Of a stretch of DNA of 64,000 nt, positions 10,153-21,880 are shown piece after piece; positions within the stretch are counted from its first letter, which is position 1, and each line of letters starts with the position of its first letter. The notes beneath the pieces are model-generated. The model did not search any database. It was given only the letters and a program-made list of their open reading frames with translations, and was not told the origin of the DNA. This DNA is from Omphalotus guepiniiformis (Eukaryota; Basidiomycota; Agaricomycetes; Agaricales; Omphalotaceae): positions 62,001 to 126,000 of the forward strand of contig JAQOOI010000002.1 of assembly GCA_028554645.1 (NCBI GenBank), written 5' to 3'. Made by a program: the position numbers and the translations under genes.

Positions 10153-12392
10153 ATGCTGTCTACTCTTCTGGTCCTTCACTTTGTTCTAGTACTTGTGCTT
10201 CCCTCGGTTATCGCGTTTAGGCAACCTTTCGATTACCTTGAAGCACTTCAATCCTTCTTGAGGGCGTAAGTTCTTTTTGCCCTTTGAGGTTCATCTCTAC
10301 TAAACACCTTGATCTACTTGTAGATTCACAGATGCTTCATCTACGTTAAGGAATAACCAGACGTCGCCATTCGCAAATGATGTTGTTGGCCGCATCGATG
10401 TATTGACGACGTCGCTTGTTGGCCAAGCACTCAACACCGACTACTTGCTAGGCCTGTTTGGAGACAACTCAATACAGAATAACACGCAGCTCATAGCGTC
10501 ACCCGCTTCGTACACAATTCAATCTACTGCAATTGAACCACCAGTCGTTGCTGCGACCTTCACCATCGACTTCCTCTACCCCACAATCAACCTCAAAGTT
10601 CCTCTGCAGATTAACTTGTTCATCAACTACGACGATCATATGAAGATACAGTCATATGATGCGGTGGTACGCCGATGGGACGAGTACTTGTCATATATCA
10701 CTCCCAGGTTGGTTCCGAGGATAGCCGAAGAACTTGGGCAGAACACTTCGAATGCGACGGAACTGATTACACTCAAAGCTGCGACAGATGTCTGTCAGGT
10801 TGCGACAGAGTCTTGTATTGGACAGGACCAGCAATACGATTCACTTGACGCATGTATGTCGTTCATGACAACACAAGTACCATTCGGGGAACCATGGAAG
10901 GCGGGAATGAATACTGGACTCTGTCGATACATTCATAAGAATATGTCCTACGTCTTGCATTTCGCGTCAAGGCTAACGGTTTCTGCTTAGATATGGTGAA
11001 ATACAATCCAGGAGTGTATTGTCCTCAAATCGGGCCGTCCGGAGGAGACATGTGCATCTCGCGCGACTATGCTCAAATCACCACTGCCATGCCATTCAAC
11101 GACACTCTGCTTGCGTATAATGCGAGTTTCAATGCTATCGATATGAAGAATATACCTCAGGCCAGCATGCTCGAGCTGGTGAAGATTCAGATGGAGACGG
11201 TATCGATGACCACAGTCGCCTTCGTATGTAATTCTCTGCAATTTCTTGCTTTTAGAATTCTAAGCAACGTGTTTCTATATAAGTATCCGATACCGACCGT
11301 CCTCTATATGCTCTTCTTATATGTCTTTGCCAAAATTACAGAGAAGGTCCTCTCCCGCTTCTCCTCGCAGTACTACGATATATCCTTTGAAAACCGGCGC
11401 AATACTGTCACGTACCTCATGAACACTTGCATAACTACTCCTGCTCTCGCGCTCCAACTCCTTTCCTCACCCTTCCTCATCGAGAGATACACTTTTACCG
11501 GGGCGAATATGCTCAAAGCAGCCGCACTCATGATCTCGGGCTTGTATATCTTTGAGCTGACATATCGTCCCACAATGAGGTGGCCACTTGTCACACATCA
11601 TTTCTGTACGATATTTGCTCAAGTATTGTTGCTGAGTGTGTTAGAGAAGACGGGACATCCTGCGATCTTAGCTGCGGGCGAGATTTGGCTATTCCAGGCG
11701 ACGACAGAACAGAGCGTATTCATTGGGTTGTTCATGTGTACGTATTGTCTCAGCCCGAGTTCTTGATTCCCGCTTCGAGCTTGTTATATTGCTCTGCTCT
11801 TAGATCGCATGAAATTGTCCGCAAAGTGGACACGCGACGTGCTGCGATTCTCTGCAATCCAGTCCTTGTAAGTGTGCTGTGGATGTACAGAATCTCTTCC
11901 GTGCAAACTGTTCTTATGCTGGTCCAAATTAGCCTCTTTAAGCTCGGCTTCGCAGTTTATCTTCTTGTTTTCTGGGCACAACACCTCGCACGGAACGACT
12001 CTTTCCCGGATGATATCGCATTATCTGTCGTGCTCGTGACGATCCTCGTACTATTGATGTTTACTCAGATGTACGTATACCACTCTCACGTCAATCGAAA
12101 GTACCATACCGCATGACTCACACGACTGCCTACCATGATGATTTATAGATATGGAGCCTGGGCAGTGTGGTGTCTGGCAGCGAAGATCAACAGGAGCCAC
12201 AGTGCTCATAGGGGTGGTAGGAGACATCTGGTTTCTCGTTCTCAGTCGAGTTCAAAGACCATGTCGGTGTCTACAATGTCCACTGCTGTAGACACCGAGT
12301 TCCAGGAGAAGGTCCCGATGGTTTGGCTTTCGCCTTCAGATCTGGGAGATGAGATGATAGATTTCAAAGCACCGTACGATCCAGGTTACTGA
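10153..12392 (+). CDS. Secreted/multi-pass membrane protein, paralogue 2, possibly defective
   Basis: This is the most diverged of the three tandem paralogues. The signal peptide is MLSTLLVLHFVLVLVLPSVIAF, followed by the same Cys-rich ectodomain (CQVATESCIGQDQQYDSLDA) and the multi-pass C-terminal half (YPIPTVLYMLFLYVFAKI, LVTHHFCTIFAQVLLLSVL). The C-terminus differs from the other copies, ending FKAPYDPGY. At 10941 the expected intron donor is AT (AAGA|ATATGTCC) where paralogue 3 has GT. Reading straight through meets TAG at 10988-10990, the old acceptor. Unless AT-AG splicing occurs the protein stops after about 200 residues and loses all membrane segments. The next intron (after TVAF, 11224) has a GT donor but also reads through in frame. 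Confidence 0.6.
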
Positions 12393-12712
12393 CATTTCAT
12401 GTTATAGTACTTCTTTCATTACGAAGCTTCAGTCGATCAAGTATGGGATCTATCACCAGGAGATTAGCACGTTCAAGACCTCATCATGAATGGTTGGGAT
12501 TGCCATCAGTGGAATTCTCAGCGCTACGAGCAATGATTTTGCATCAAGGCTTGCATGGATTGCATCCGTCAAGGATGTTGTCCCATGGCCATGAGTATTG
12601 AGGCCTTCAGCTTCTTAATGGCCTTCAGAAATAGTTGTATATCCCCAGAGTTTTTTAGATATACCAGTTTGCTTCATTCTCACTACATACAAGCAAGAAA
12701 CCCCGGGCCCGT
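12300..12712. repeat. Duplicated tail segment shared with 51757-52000
   Basis: The 3' end of paralogue 2 and the following stretch resemble 51757-52000 (for example AGGAGAAGGTCC and GATGGTTTGGCTT, then a diverged block before the PEBP sequence). The block includes the end of the paralogue 2 coding sequence, so the distant copy is a relic of the same gene family's 3' end. Confidence 0.55.
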
Positions 12713-13165
12713 TTCTTGGCAGCAGCAGGATCAGGAGCGACCAGCATGAAAGTCCACCGCAAGAGGATCTCACAATCCCGTGGCAAGTGCAAAAGAGCTG
12801 ATATTAGACAGTTGAACTGGCGTCGTCGAGAGAAGTGTAACATTGAACTTGAGTGGGGTCGAAGGGAAGAAATGTGCATCTGTTGCGAAGGAAGAGGGTT
12901 TAGTCGCCAGAATTCCTTAAAATTGCACGTTATATGCGCAACAATAATACGCATCAGCGGGAGGCCTAGCCTGTCAGAACTCAGATAACGCCGGGGTCAT
13001 GTAGGGTCATGTTCGTGAGGTGCAGGTTCACCAGGAGACAAAGAAGTTGCTTCCGAGAATCTGGGCAGACGTGGGATCCTGAGGGGGGGAGGAGGAGCGT
13101 CCGGGTCAACAGCTGCTATGACGAACGGGCCGCTGCCCATATCACGACGAACGGGGAATACCACA
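12713..13165 (-). pseudogene. Decayed PEBP-family gene fragment
   Basis: This segment matches the last two exons of the intact PEBP gene at 52001-52803 on the same strand. Shared blocks include CAGGATCAGGAGCGACCAGC, TCCCGTGGCAAGTGCAAAAG and AACGGGCCGCTGCCCA. Several indels and frame breaks are visible (for example an inserted duplicate of GGGGTCATGTAGGGTCATGT near 12992-13012, and a G-run near 13083-13091), and the 5' exons are missing. It is therefore a truncated duplicate. Confidence 0.7.
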
Positions 13166-13234
13166 GGCACTCGCCGTATGGGAGCACAAACTCACCGTTG
13201 ATGGCATACTAATCGCCCGCTCATTATACAACGC

Positions 13235-13370
13235 GACGTCACGGACCCAGAACAAGCGAACCGCTTATCCAGAGCATTGGGAGTTTTCGGACAGACTTCA
13301 TGCGTGCTGGGAGGAAGAAGTGGAGTGAACTACCTGCGACCAAGACAAACAGATGAAAGAAAATGAAGGA
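13235..13370. repeat. Dispersed relic shared with about 19635-19770
   Basis: AAGCGAACCGCTTATCCAGA at 13256 corresponds to AAGTGAACCGCTCATCCAGA near 19648, and similarity continues through TCTCGGACA..TTCATG.GTGCTG and a nearby AACAGA.AGAT.GA block. Neither copy holds an open frame I can recognise. Confidence 0.45.
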
Positions 13371-13480
13371 GTGAAAGCCAACAGAGACCACGCGCATACA
13401 AGGCCCGCGCATACATCCAGATCGATGTATCTCCGGGCCGGTATATCCGACTAGTCCCGATCCCATCCAAGTACAGTAAG

Positions 13481-16400
13481 GCCCAACTTAGACTCAGACC
13501 ACCTACTTCGCCGGTAGTCGATGCTCCCGAGCTCTTCTTGCGTTTAGCATCCAAGGTCGACGTTATCGGTGATATATTACATGGAACTATAGTCAAACTC
13601 AACCAAGTCGTCGGGTATATACTTTGAGTTCAAACGTCGATGATGTATGGGGCAGACTTATTGTCAACTTAATGAATTAGGGTGCGTTTTTACTGCTTCA
13701 ACGTAAGTCCTGTATAGAGTCAATTATTGCATTTATGACAGTGCACCCATGATACCTGTACAGTGATATTACTCTTTCGTCTTGGGGACTCGGCAAACGT
13801 CATGCTCAATATTATTGATGTCGACTCGGGGATTCATCGTCACATCTCTCTGCACCTTGGCTTCTCATTGATGAATCACTAGTATCGTTCTGCGCCCACT
13901 CCTTGAAAATGTGATCCGGGCTCCACAAAACTTGAATTTTTCTGATGAACCAAGCTCGCAGGCAGTGATAGCTCTTGTTCGTTACATTTCGGATGAGTGG
14001 TGTCGAAGTTATCCGGGTTCCAAAAAATTATATATCTCAGACTCATCTGGTCTCGACTTCGAGGAGCGCGACGAGCAGAACAAAACAGACGCAATCGCCA
14101 TTTTTCTCTACTCTGTTGGCCATTACCTTTCCTCTAGGAGAGACACGCAAACCCTACCCGGCCAGATCAGTGTTCAGGAGCACATGTATACATTTGATTC
14201 CTCGGGTCGATTCCCTGCTTGTGCCGGATGGAACTGGCGGTTGTCAACGTTGATGGGACAGTTTGGTCTGTTGTGTGCTTTCGTATCTTTCTAATACGCT
14301 GACTCTAGTATCTTAGGGCCCCTTAATTTCGCGCATGTAGTCATAATCTTTTGCTCTGTTCTGCAGCTTCCCCTCTACAAACCTACAAACTTGAACTAGT
14401 AGGAAGTGGAGTACGTTGTCAGTTGTGACAACTACAGGACCCGAGGACGCCGAATGTCAACATCGAAGACTCCTACAGCCGGAGTAATCCGTTAATGATA
14501 TTCGACCGCATTGGAGTTCTAGGTAAGTAGGTCTTTATACTTGATTATAAAACGGGTCAAGTCAACGCTCAGAAGGTACTTCAGCACAACTCAAAGCTCT
14601 TCCAGGGTCTTACTAGCCATGCTCACCGCTATCCTTATTCTTCAGTCGACGCTGCTTTCCTCGACAGTCGCGTTCAGGCAACCTTATGATTACCTTGAAG
14701 CGCTTCAATCCTTTTCGACTGCGTAAGTTTGTTCGCAATTACTTGTATTCCAATTCTGAATAACGCATTGTTCCTCAGGAATACGGATTTCTCGTCCATA
14801 CTAAAGAACAATGAATTCTCGCCTTTCGCAGAGGATGTCGTTGGTCGAATTGATGTATTGACAACGACTCTCGTTGGTCCAGAGCTTAACACCGAGTATT
14901 TGCTAGGCCTGTCTGGAGACGATTCCACGGAGAATAGCACGCAACTCCTAGGAACACCTGCCTCTTTCACAATTCAATCTGCTGCAATTGAACCACCAGT
15001 TATCGCGGCGACCCTTATCATCGACTTTTTCTACGCCACGGTCAACCTCACAGTTCCTCTGCAGATTGATTTGTTCATCAACTACGATGATCATATGAAG
15101 ATTCAATCATATGATGCGGTGGTACGCCGATGGGACGAGTACTTGTCATATATCACTCCCAAGTTGGTTCCGAGGATAGCCGAAGAACTTGGGCAGAACA
15201 CTGCTTCGAATGCGACGGAACTGATTACACTCAGAGCTGCGACAGATGTCTGTCAGGTCGCAACAGAGTCTTGTATTGGACAGGACCAGCAATACGATTC
15301 CCTTGACGCTTGCATGTCGTTCATGACAACACAAGTACCGTTCGGGGAACCCTGGGAGGTGGGGATGAACACTGGACTCTGTCGATATATTCATAAGAGT
15401 ATGTCCTAAGTCTTGCATTTCGCGTCAAGGCTAACGGTTTCTGCTTAGATATGGTGAAATACAATCCAGGAGTGTATTGTCCTCAAATCGGGCCATCCGG
15501 AGGAGATATGTGCATTTCTCGCGACTATGTTCAATTCACCACCGCTGTACCATTCAACAACACTCTACTTGCATACAATGCGAGTTTCAATGCTGCCGAT
15601 ATGAAGAATATACCTCCGGCCAATGTTCTCGAGCTGGTGAAGATCCGGACAGAAGAGATTTCAATGACCACAGTTGCCTTCGTACGTGCTTGTCTACATT
15701 TTCTTCTGTATTCATCTTCAATGACCAATTACAGTATCCAATCCCAGCTGTCCTCTACATGCTCTTTTTATACATAGCCGCCAAAGTCATAGAAAAGACA
15801 CTTTCCCGCTTCTCCCCACGGTATTGCGACATATCTCTCGAAAATCGACGCAACACCATCACGTACGTGATGAATACTTGCATAACCACTGCTGCTCTCG
15901 TGCTCCAACTCATTTCATCACCCTGCCTCGTCGAGAGGTACACCTTTACTGGAACAAACATGCTTAAAGCTGCTGGTGTCTTGATTTCGGGTTTGTATGT
16001 CTTCGAGCTGACCTATCGTCCCACAATGAGGTGGCCACTTGTCACACATCATTTGTGTACGATATTTGCTGAAGTATTGTTGTTGAGTGTGTTAGAGAAG
16101 ACGGGGCATCCAGCGATTTTAGCTGCAGGCGAGATTTGGCTATTCCAGGCGACGACAGAACAAAGTATATTCATTGGGTTGTTCATGTGTACGTCTTTCT
16201 TCAGCCCGAATTTTTCGATTCGTGCTTTGAGCTCTGTTGTATTGTTCTGCTCTCTGAATTTGCCTTAGATCGCATGAATTTTTCCGCCAAGCGGACACGA
16301 GACGTGCTGCGATTTTCTGCAATCCAGTCCTTGTAAGTGTGCTGTGGATGTAACAGAATCTCTTCTGTATACTTATCTCTTATGCTGGTGTGAATTAGCC

Positions 16401-17200
16401 TCTTCAAGCTCGGCTTCGCAGTTTATCTTTTTGTTTTCTGGGCACAACATCTCGCACGGAACGACTCTTTCCCAGATGATATCGCCCTATCTGTCGTGCT
16501 CGTGACGATCCTAGTGTTATTGATGTTCACTCAGATGTGAGTAACAGAACTCTTATATGAATGGATACTGACCGGCGGCAAATAGTTACGGTACCTGGGC
16601 AGTGTGGTGTCTATCAGCGAAAATCAACAATAGCATCAGAGCTCGTTATCCGAAAACCACGTCAAAGTCTACAACGTGTACTGTCGCAGAAGTCGAGCCT
16701 GCAGTACGCGTTGAGGCTCAAACCAAGGAGGCGATGGTCTAAACTTTTACTTATAGATTGATTTTGTTTTATTTTAAAAGATGTACTCGAGTGGATACGT
16801 AGGACAGAATGATTTTGGCAGGATCATGCATTAGAGCTTATTCATGACATCCATCTCGAGACTTTGAAAATTTGCAGGTGATCAGGCTAGCACCATGAGG
16901 TCGTATTGAATATTGGAGTGAGTGCTTTCGAGATTTGTTCTGTTCGTGCCTGAGAATACATTCTAAAATCGCCACTTTCTATTCGACAAGACTCTGCCTT
17001 TCATCAACACAGAGTGCAGCATCCAAAACATTCTCTCATGGTCATGGGTGCTTCAGTACACAGCCTATAACATGAATTCTTCGAGCTAGTGCATCCCCGC
17101 AGGATCACGCATGCAGGCGTCGAAAGCAAAGCAGTCGCCTTTGTCTTTACTTACTGTACACCTACTTTTTTCTTCATCTTCGTAATCATGGCACGTCGAG
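13481..17200. repeat. Segmental duplication, right copy
   Basis: This is collinear with 5771-9640 and contains paralogue 3 of the membrane-protein family plus both flanks. The 5' flank keeps the old minus-strand coding-like relic in a more broken state than the left copy. The 3' flank repeats the CAGGATCA.TCATGCAGGCGTC and TTTGTCTTTACTTACTGTAC blocks. Confidence 0.7.
14619..16742 (+). CDS. Secreted/multi-pass membrane protein, paralogue 3 (intact), unknown function
   Basis: This is the copy with the cleanest gene structure. The signal peptide is MLTAILILQSTLLSSTVAF. The ectodomain holds repeated N-glycosylation sites and conserved Cys (CQVATESCIGQDQQYDS, NTGLCRYIHK, YCPQIGPSGGDMC). The C-terminal half has several hydrophobic helices (YPIPAVLYMLFLYIAAKV, FTGTNMLKAAGVLISGLYVF, LVTHHLCTIFAEVLLLSVL, LSVVLVTILVLLMFTQ) and a short polar tail ending EAMV. 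The intron at 15399-15448 has a canonical GTATGT donor, which joins HK to NMVKYNPG. It lies in the right copy of the segmental duplication and is closest to paralogue 1. Function is unknown; tandem amplification and glycosylated Cys-rich ectodomains suggest a surface role. Confidence 0.72.
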
Positions 17201-17293
17201 ATATTGATTCATTAATTCGAATTATGCTAGGTGAGTAATCTACTTGTGTTGAATAGGTTTCACGTAGGCTGAGCTAATGCATCCTTTAGTAAA

Positions 17294-18976
17294 TTACAGA
17301 CTCAAAAGTATATAGTAATCTGGACTACTGTCCGGGACCTCACATTCTCTGAACCCTGACGAAACCAATCTGGGATGTACATGATTGAGAATACTCGACA
17401 AATCAACCTCACTAAACCTTTCTGAGCTATAGTACACAAATTCAACATTTCTGAGGCAGGCGACACCAGGAATGTCCAGCCTCTTTCTTGAACGAACCAT
17501 ATCGACGAATTTATCTGCAACGTCAGCATTCAGATCCATATGATACATGACCAGATATGACAAGCGGGGTAGGAAGACTTGATGTTTAGACTGCACGTTC
17601 GAATTGATCGTAAGTGAATTGAGTAGCGCGGTACTACATTCTGCTTTGAACCCCAAGTGAGTAAGGGTGGGTAGAACACGATACGTTTCATACAATTGAT
17701 CCTCCGTCATGAGGAAGGGATCATTGATAGTAAGCATCTCCAAAGCACACCCTGAACGTGAAATCAAGGATTGAAAATCCTCCACTGGCCATGAACGAGG
17801 TTTGTCATCAACAACGTAGATAGAAAGCTCGAGTCTCGTTAGCGACGCCGGGAATGTGAGTGTGCGAAACACCCATGAACAGACATCAGGGTAACAAGAA
17901 TTAAGTACCAGTGTGGAAAGTTCAGTGTAGGAGGGGAACGGTAGGGACGAGTGCACGTCTTGGAATTCTTCATCGATAGCGAGATCAAGCTTCTCCAAAT
18001 TACAACACTGGTGCAAGAGAGTTGTTGCAGTAGCATTTGCACATTCGTAGTCTACTTGAAGCACCTTGAGCTGCGAGAAGGGTATCACGAAAAGATCTGT
18101 CAGGATATCAATCGTGAACGAAGATAGGTTGGGGGCAATTTCAAACATGTTGATTCGAGTCAGAGGCTTCGAATGGGTACCAAAATTTTGAATCGTGAGC
18201 GACTGCAAGTTGGGGAAATAACCATCCACAGGGCGTGATCGGGTTCGCAGTTCCTCCGTAACCCAATCCCACAGGTGATCATCTAACATCAGGTTCACAG
18301 ACTGCCATCGATGAGATTGACCCAGCAGTGCCCTCAGAATCTTCTCCGGTGGAGATTTGTCAAGATAGAACCTCAAATTCAGAGGCACATTTTGAGATTT
18401 TGATAGAAAGTGAGAAACCATCGGGTATGTTTCATCATTAGCGACATTAATGTCCCACGGAACGCTAGCCCACAGCCGTGGTGAGCTCTCAGTGATCTCC
18501 CTCCACCAATGACACACTTGTGAGAGACTCAATATTTGAGATCTCTCGCCAAATATGACGGGTTCTTCAGATTCAGCACAGAGTGAGAATATCTCCCCGA
18601 GGATCTCCACAGGCAGTCGCCGTATGGGAGCACATAATGCCGTTGCCTGGTCGTAAATCCTCTGATAGTGATTTCGAGTCTCCTCGAGGTCCACAAGAGT
18701 AGTACGAAGAGAAAGGATTTCAGCATCGAGGGAACGGAGTTCGGGCTCGCTTTCGTCGATGCAGCAGGCAAGTTGGGAGATAGATGATCGGCTAGGAATA
18801 ATAGCATTGCTGCGTAGCTGATCCAGGAAAGAGCCGCTACTGAAATCGCAAGGGTTTGAAGAGACGGAATAAGATGTATTCTGCATCGCAGGCTGAAGAC
18901 TGGAGACGAAAAGGTAATGTTGACGATAGAATGAGATGGGAGACAATATATACAGTTTAGGATTTGTGCCACTCAC
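17294..18976 (-). CDS. F-box domain protein, 560 aa
   Basis: This single-exon gene encodes a typical agaricomycete F-box protein, a likely substrate adaptor of an SCF ubiquitin ligase. A coiled-coil stretch (ELRSLDAEILSLRTTLVDLE, about residues 77-96) precedes the F-box (RRLPVEILGEIFSLC, then LSLSQVCHWWREITESSPRL, about residues 118-165). The rest contains leucine-rich, LRR-like segments with recurrent SLTIQN and LEMLTI elements. The in-frame Met at 18886 (MQNTSYSVSS) is an alternative start because the first 30 residues look atypical. Such genes form large, fast-changing families in mushrooms, so the target cannot be inferred. Confidence 0.8.
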   Translation of the reverse strand: MSGTNPKLYILSPISFYRQHYLFVSSLQPAMQNTSYSVSSNPCDFSSGSFLDQLRSNAIIPSRSSISQLACCIDESEPELRSLDAEILSLRTTLVDLEETRNHYQRIYDQATALCAPIRRLPVEILGEIFSLCAESEEPVIFGERSQILSLSQVCHWWREITESSPRLWASVPWDINVANDETYPMVSHFLSKSQNVPLNLRFYLDKSPPEKILRALLGQSHRWQSVNLMLDDHLWDWVTEELRTRSRPVDGYFPNLQSLTIQNFGTHSKPLTRINMFEIAPNLSSFTIDILTDLFVIPFSQLKVLQVDYECANATATTLLHQCCNLEKLDLAIDEEFQDVHSSLPFPSYTELSTLVLNSCYPDVCSWVFRTLTFPASLTRLELSIYVVDDKPRSWPVEDFQSLISRSGCALEMLTINDPFLMTEDQLYETYRVLPTLTHLGFKAECSTALLNSLTINSNVQSKHQVFLPRLSYLVMYHMDLNADVADKFVDMVRSRKRLDIPGVACLRNVEFVYYSSERFSEVDLSSILNHVHPRLVSSGFRECEVPDSSPDYYILLSL

Positions 18977-21880
18977 AAATTTGAGTCAATACAATAACAA
19001 TTGTAATTTGGAAAAATTGCAATCCTTCGCCACTGAATCCTTGACAACATTTCCGCGTGGACAAGGATATGATCCCCCAAGCAGTGAATCTCCTATGTTC
19101 CGCCGGCTCTCCATCTTGAACGCTGCAAGGAGGAAGACAATACAAGGAGCAGGTGGAACCGCAACGAAACTTGATAGACAGTTGTAGTAGTAAATTGTCT
19201 AATGTAGATGAACTTGTATGCCCATGAGCATGTGCGCTGTACGTTCAGTTAGTGTCGATGCGTCTGTCGAGCTTGAATGACAAAGTCCAGAAATACCCTC
19301 GGAGGATCTTAAGCGCACACTAGAGCTCAGCACGTAGCATAACCAGAAGAAAAACGGGGATTGAACATACGATGGTGCAATTGCCCACTTTCTTTTCTCT
19401 CACTTCATTGGTCGGTCTCCCGTTCACCAACCACCATCTTTTCGGCTGGCCCATCCCTTTGCCCCCGATTCCGATCCCGCCAGGTAGTCCCACACCTACC
19501 CATCAACGACGAAAAACGATATCCTAAGTTTTTGGGGCTCCACGGTAGTTAGAAAGGACAGCGGAGAAAACATTAAGAGTATGTTGATTCCTCACCTGAT
19601 CGTACCGAACAACGAACGCGATAACCTAAGGGCGAAAGTTGACAGAAGTGAACCGCTCATCCAGAGCCTTCAGAGTCTCGGACAAAGTTCATGTGTGCTG
19701 AAAAGGCGGGATCTAACCGGAAGAACAGAAAGATAGATGAGTGAATTAGTGTCCGAGTAAGAAAAGAGGAGGGAAACACCACGCACTTTTTACCATTCAC
19801 TCCGCCTCACATCCCGCATTCATAACCGTATCAATTCATTTCTCCTCCAGCGTGACGAATTAACGAATTTGAGCTGTAGACGCGCATGAGCAACGGATTA
19901 GGGTATGTTAGTACACGCATGGGGTAGAACGGGGAGACATACACAGGGATGCACTTACGTTTATCGCCAATGGGGCTGGGTAAGTTGCACCGAATAAGTT
20001 AGTGAGAGAGGTAGGTGAAAGAGAAAGCGTTGAAAAATGGACCCAACGATCCTCACCCTCGCCACTCTTATCTTCAACGACTTCTCAAAAATCCGAAGGT
20101 TTGGTTCCTGGTTGAACCACATTGACGCCCGCGTGAATTATGTTTTGCCTTGGGACCAAGAGGACAAACACGGCGAGAGATGCAGAGCTGTACGATGTAC
20201 AGAGTGAGAAGCAATTTTGCGCGGTCTTAAAAGGTGAAGACATGTACAAAAGAGTCATGCAGCACCATAAAGAAAAGAGGAAGAAGTGTGCGTGTTGATT
20301 GTACTACGCATACATCCTAGTCGAATACTGAGAAACGGAGAATTGTCGTTGAGGACAGCGAAATCGCACTAGTGCGTTGCATAACGCTAACTGATGGTAT
20401 GGAGCAGGATTCTCAGCTGGCACAGCCACTAGGGAGCCAGGTAGCAACGTTGCCCGCGCATACAGCCAGGTTCAACGTTCAATATTGATTATCACAGCTC
20501 AATCCTTTATTATGATAATCTCGACATACATATGTATACGACCTCACAATCTCACACCAATTTCACGGCCTCATACACCCAACCTCCAACCCAACACGCA
20601 AACTCAATTTACGACCTCCCCCCTTCGTGCCCTCCAAACAAAGAGCCTCGTTCTCGAACGTAGGAAAACACGCGGATGTACCCTCGAAGAGTGAGGCATC
20701 GAGATATAGACCGTAGGTTCCGTTTGCTGGAGGGATCAATTGTGCGTATATGCGTTTGGATGAGACGAGTGGTGTTGTTGAGTGACCTTAAGAGAGATGA
20801 ATGGAAATAGTGTGATAAATCACGAATAGGAGCAACGTATAAGCACCCAATTGCAGGTACAAAAGACCAAAACCCACTCACTCTCCCCGAAGCAACCGTC
20901 AACTGTGACCAGAACAACGTCGAAGTAGTAACGGAGGAAGTGGAGGAAGCAGCGGCTGGTGGGAGGGAGGATTTCAGAAACGGAGGATCCTTGCACTTGT
21001 CGTAAAGTGTCTGGAGTGATATACTGTTGGTCGATCGATGTACGTGTGAAATGGGAGAGCGCAGGAGATATGTGCGGAGCGTGCTTGAACATTTGAACAA
21101 TTGAACATTTGAATTGTCGCAGATAATGATGTAGTACTAGTGGTAGTATTGTTGTTGACCGTGGTAGGGAGAAGGAAGAAGTAGAACGGATCATCAACCA
21201 TACGAAAAACACAACACGTGTGGTGCGAACGGTGCCGGAGAAGGGTGGATTAAGGTGGAGGCGGAGGTGGGGGCGGTGCGTGGCGGAGGCTGACCCCACG
21301 CCATCGATTTCTTGCTCGCACCAATCTTCGACGATTCCCTGTCGTAATTCCATCCCAACAATCTCAAAGTAGGGCGACCATCAACGTACAACCCTTGATG
21401 TGACACTTGACGACCTCTGTAGACCTCCCAATAGATACAGGAATCAAGAGATACGGTCGTTTCGTCTAGGACGGGTAAAGAAAGTGATTAGGATGAGTGA
21501 GAGAAGGAATGGGAGCAGGGACATACGAGCCACGCTATTTACCTGCTAGAGAAGAACGAACCATAAAAGAGGTCAGCGCTCCTCGCAATACAACATTCAG
21601 GAATACACTAACCTAGCATTTGGTCCAGCAACAAGCTACCCTCAGGAAATACGACTGAAATGTCCCTCCATCTCAACACTACGACCCTCAACCTCAACTA
21701 CACCGTCCTCCGTCATCTCGCCCACAACTTCGCTGTCTGGACATGATGCAGAAGCAGCGGGTTTCGGGTGCGTGCAGCGTACGTCCATCGACGAGGATGC
21801 CTCATCGGTTCGGTGTAGGCGTCACTATTCACCATCTTTGATAGCACCACCGACGCCATCCAAAGGCCCCATTTTTCTCC
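18977..21880. other. Poorly defined stretch, no gene confidently assigned
   Basis: There are only short frames on both strands. The minus strand between 20800 and 21870 has open pieces with intron-like breaks. One near 21330-21470 reads DSCIYWEVYRGRQ and YVDGRPTLRLLGWNYDRESS. Another near 21660-21790 starts MDVRCTHPKP. I could not join them into a recognisable protein. About 19635-19770 repeats sequence from 13235-13370. Confidence 0.35.
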
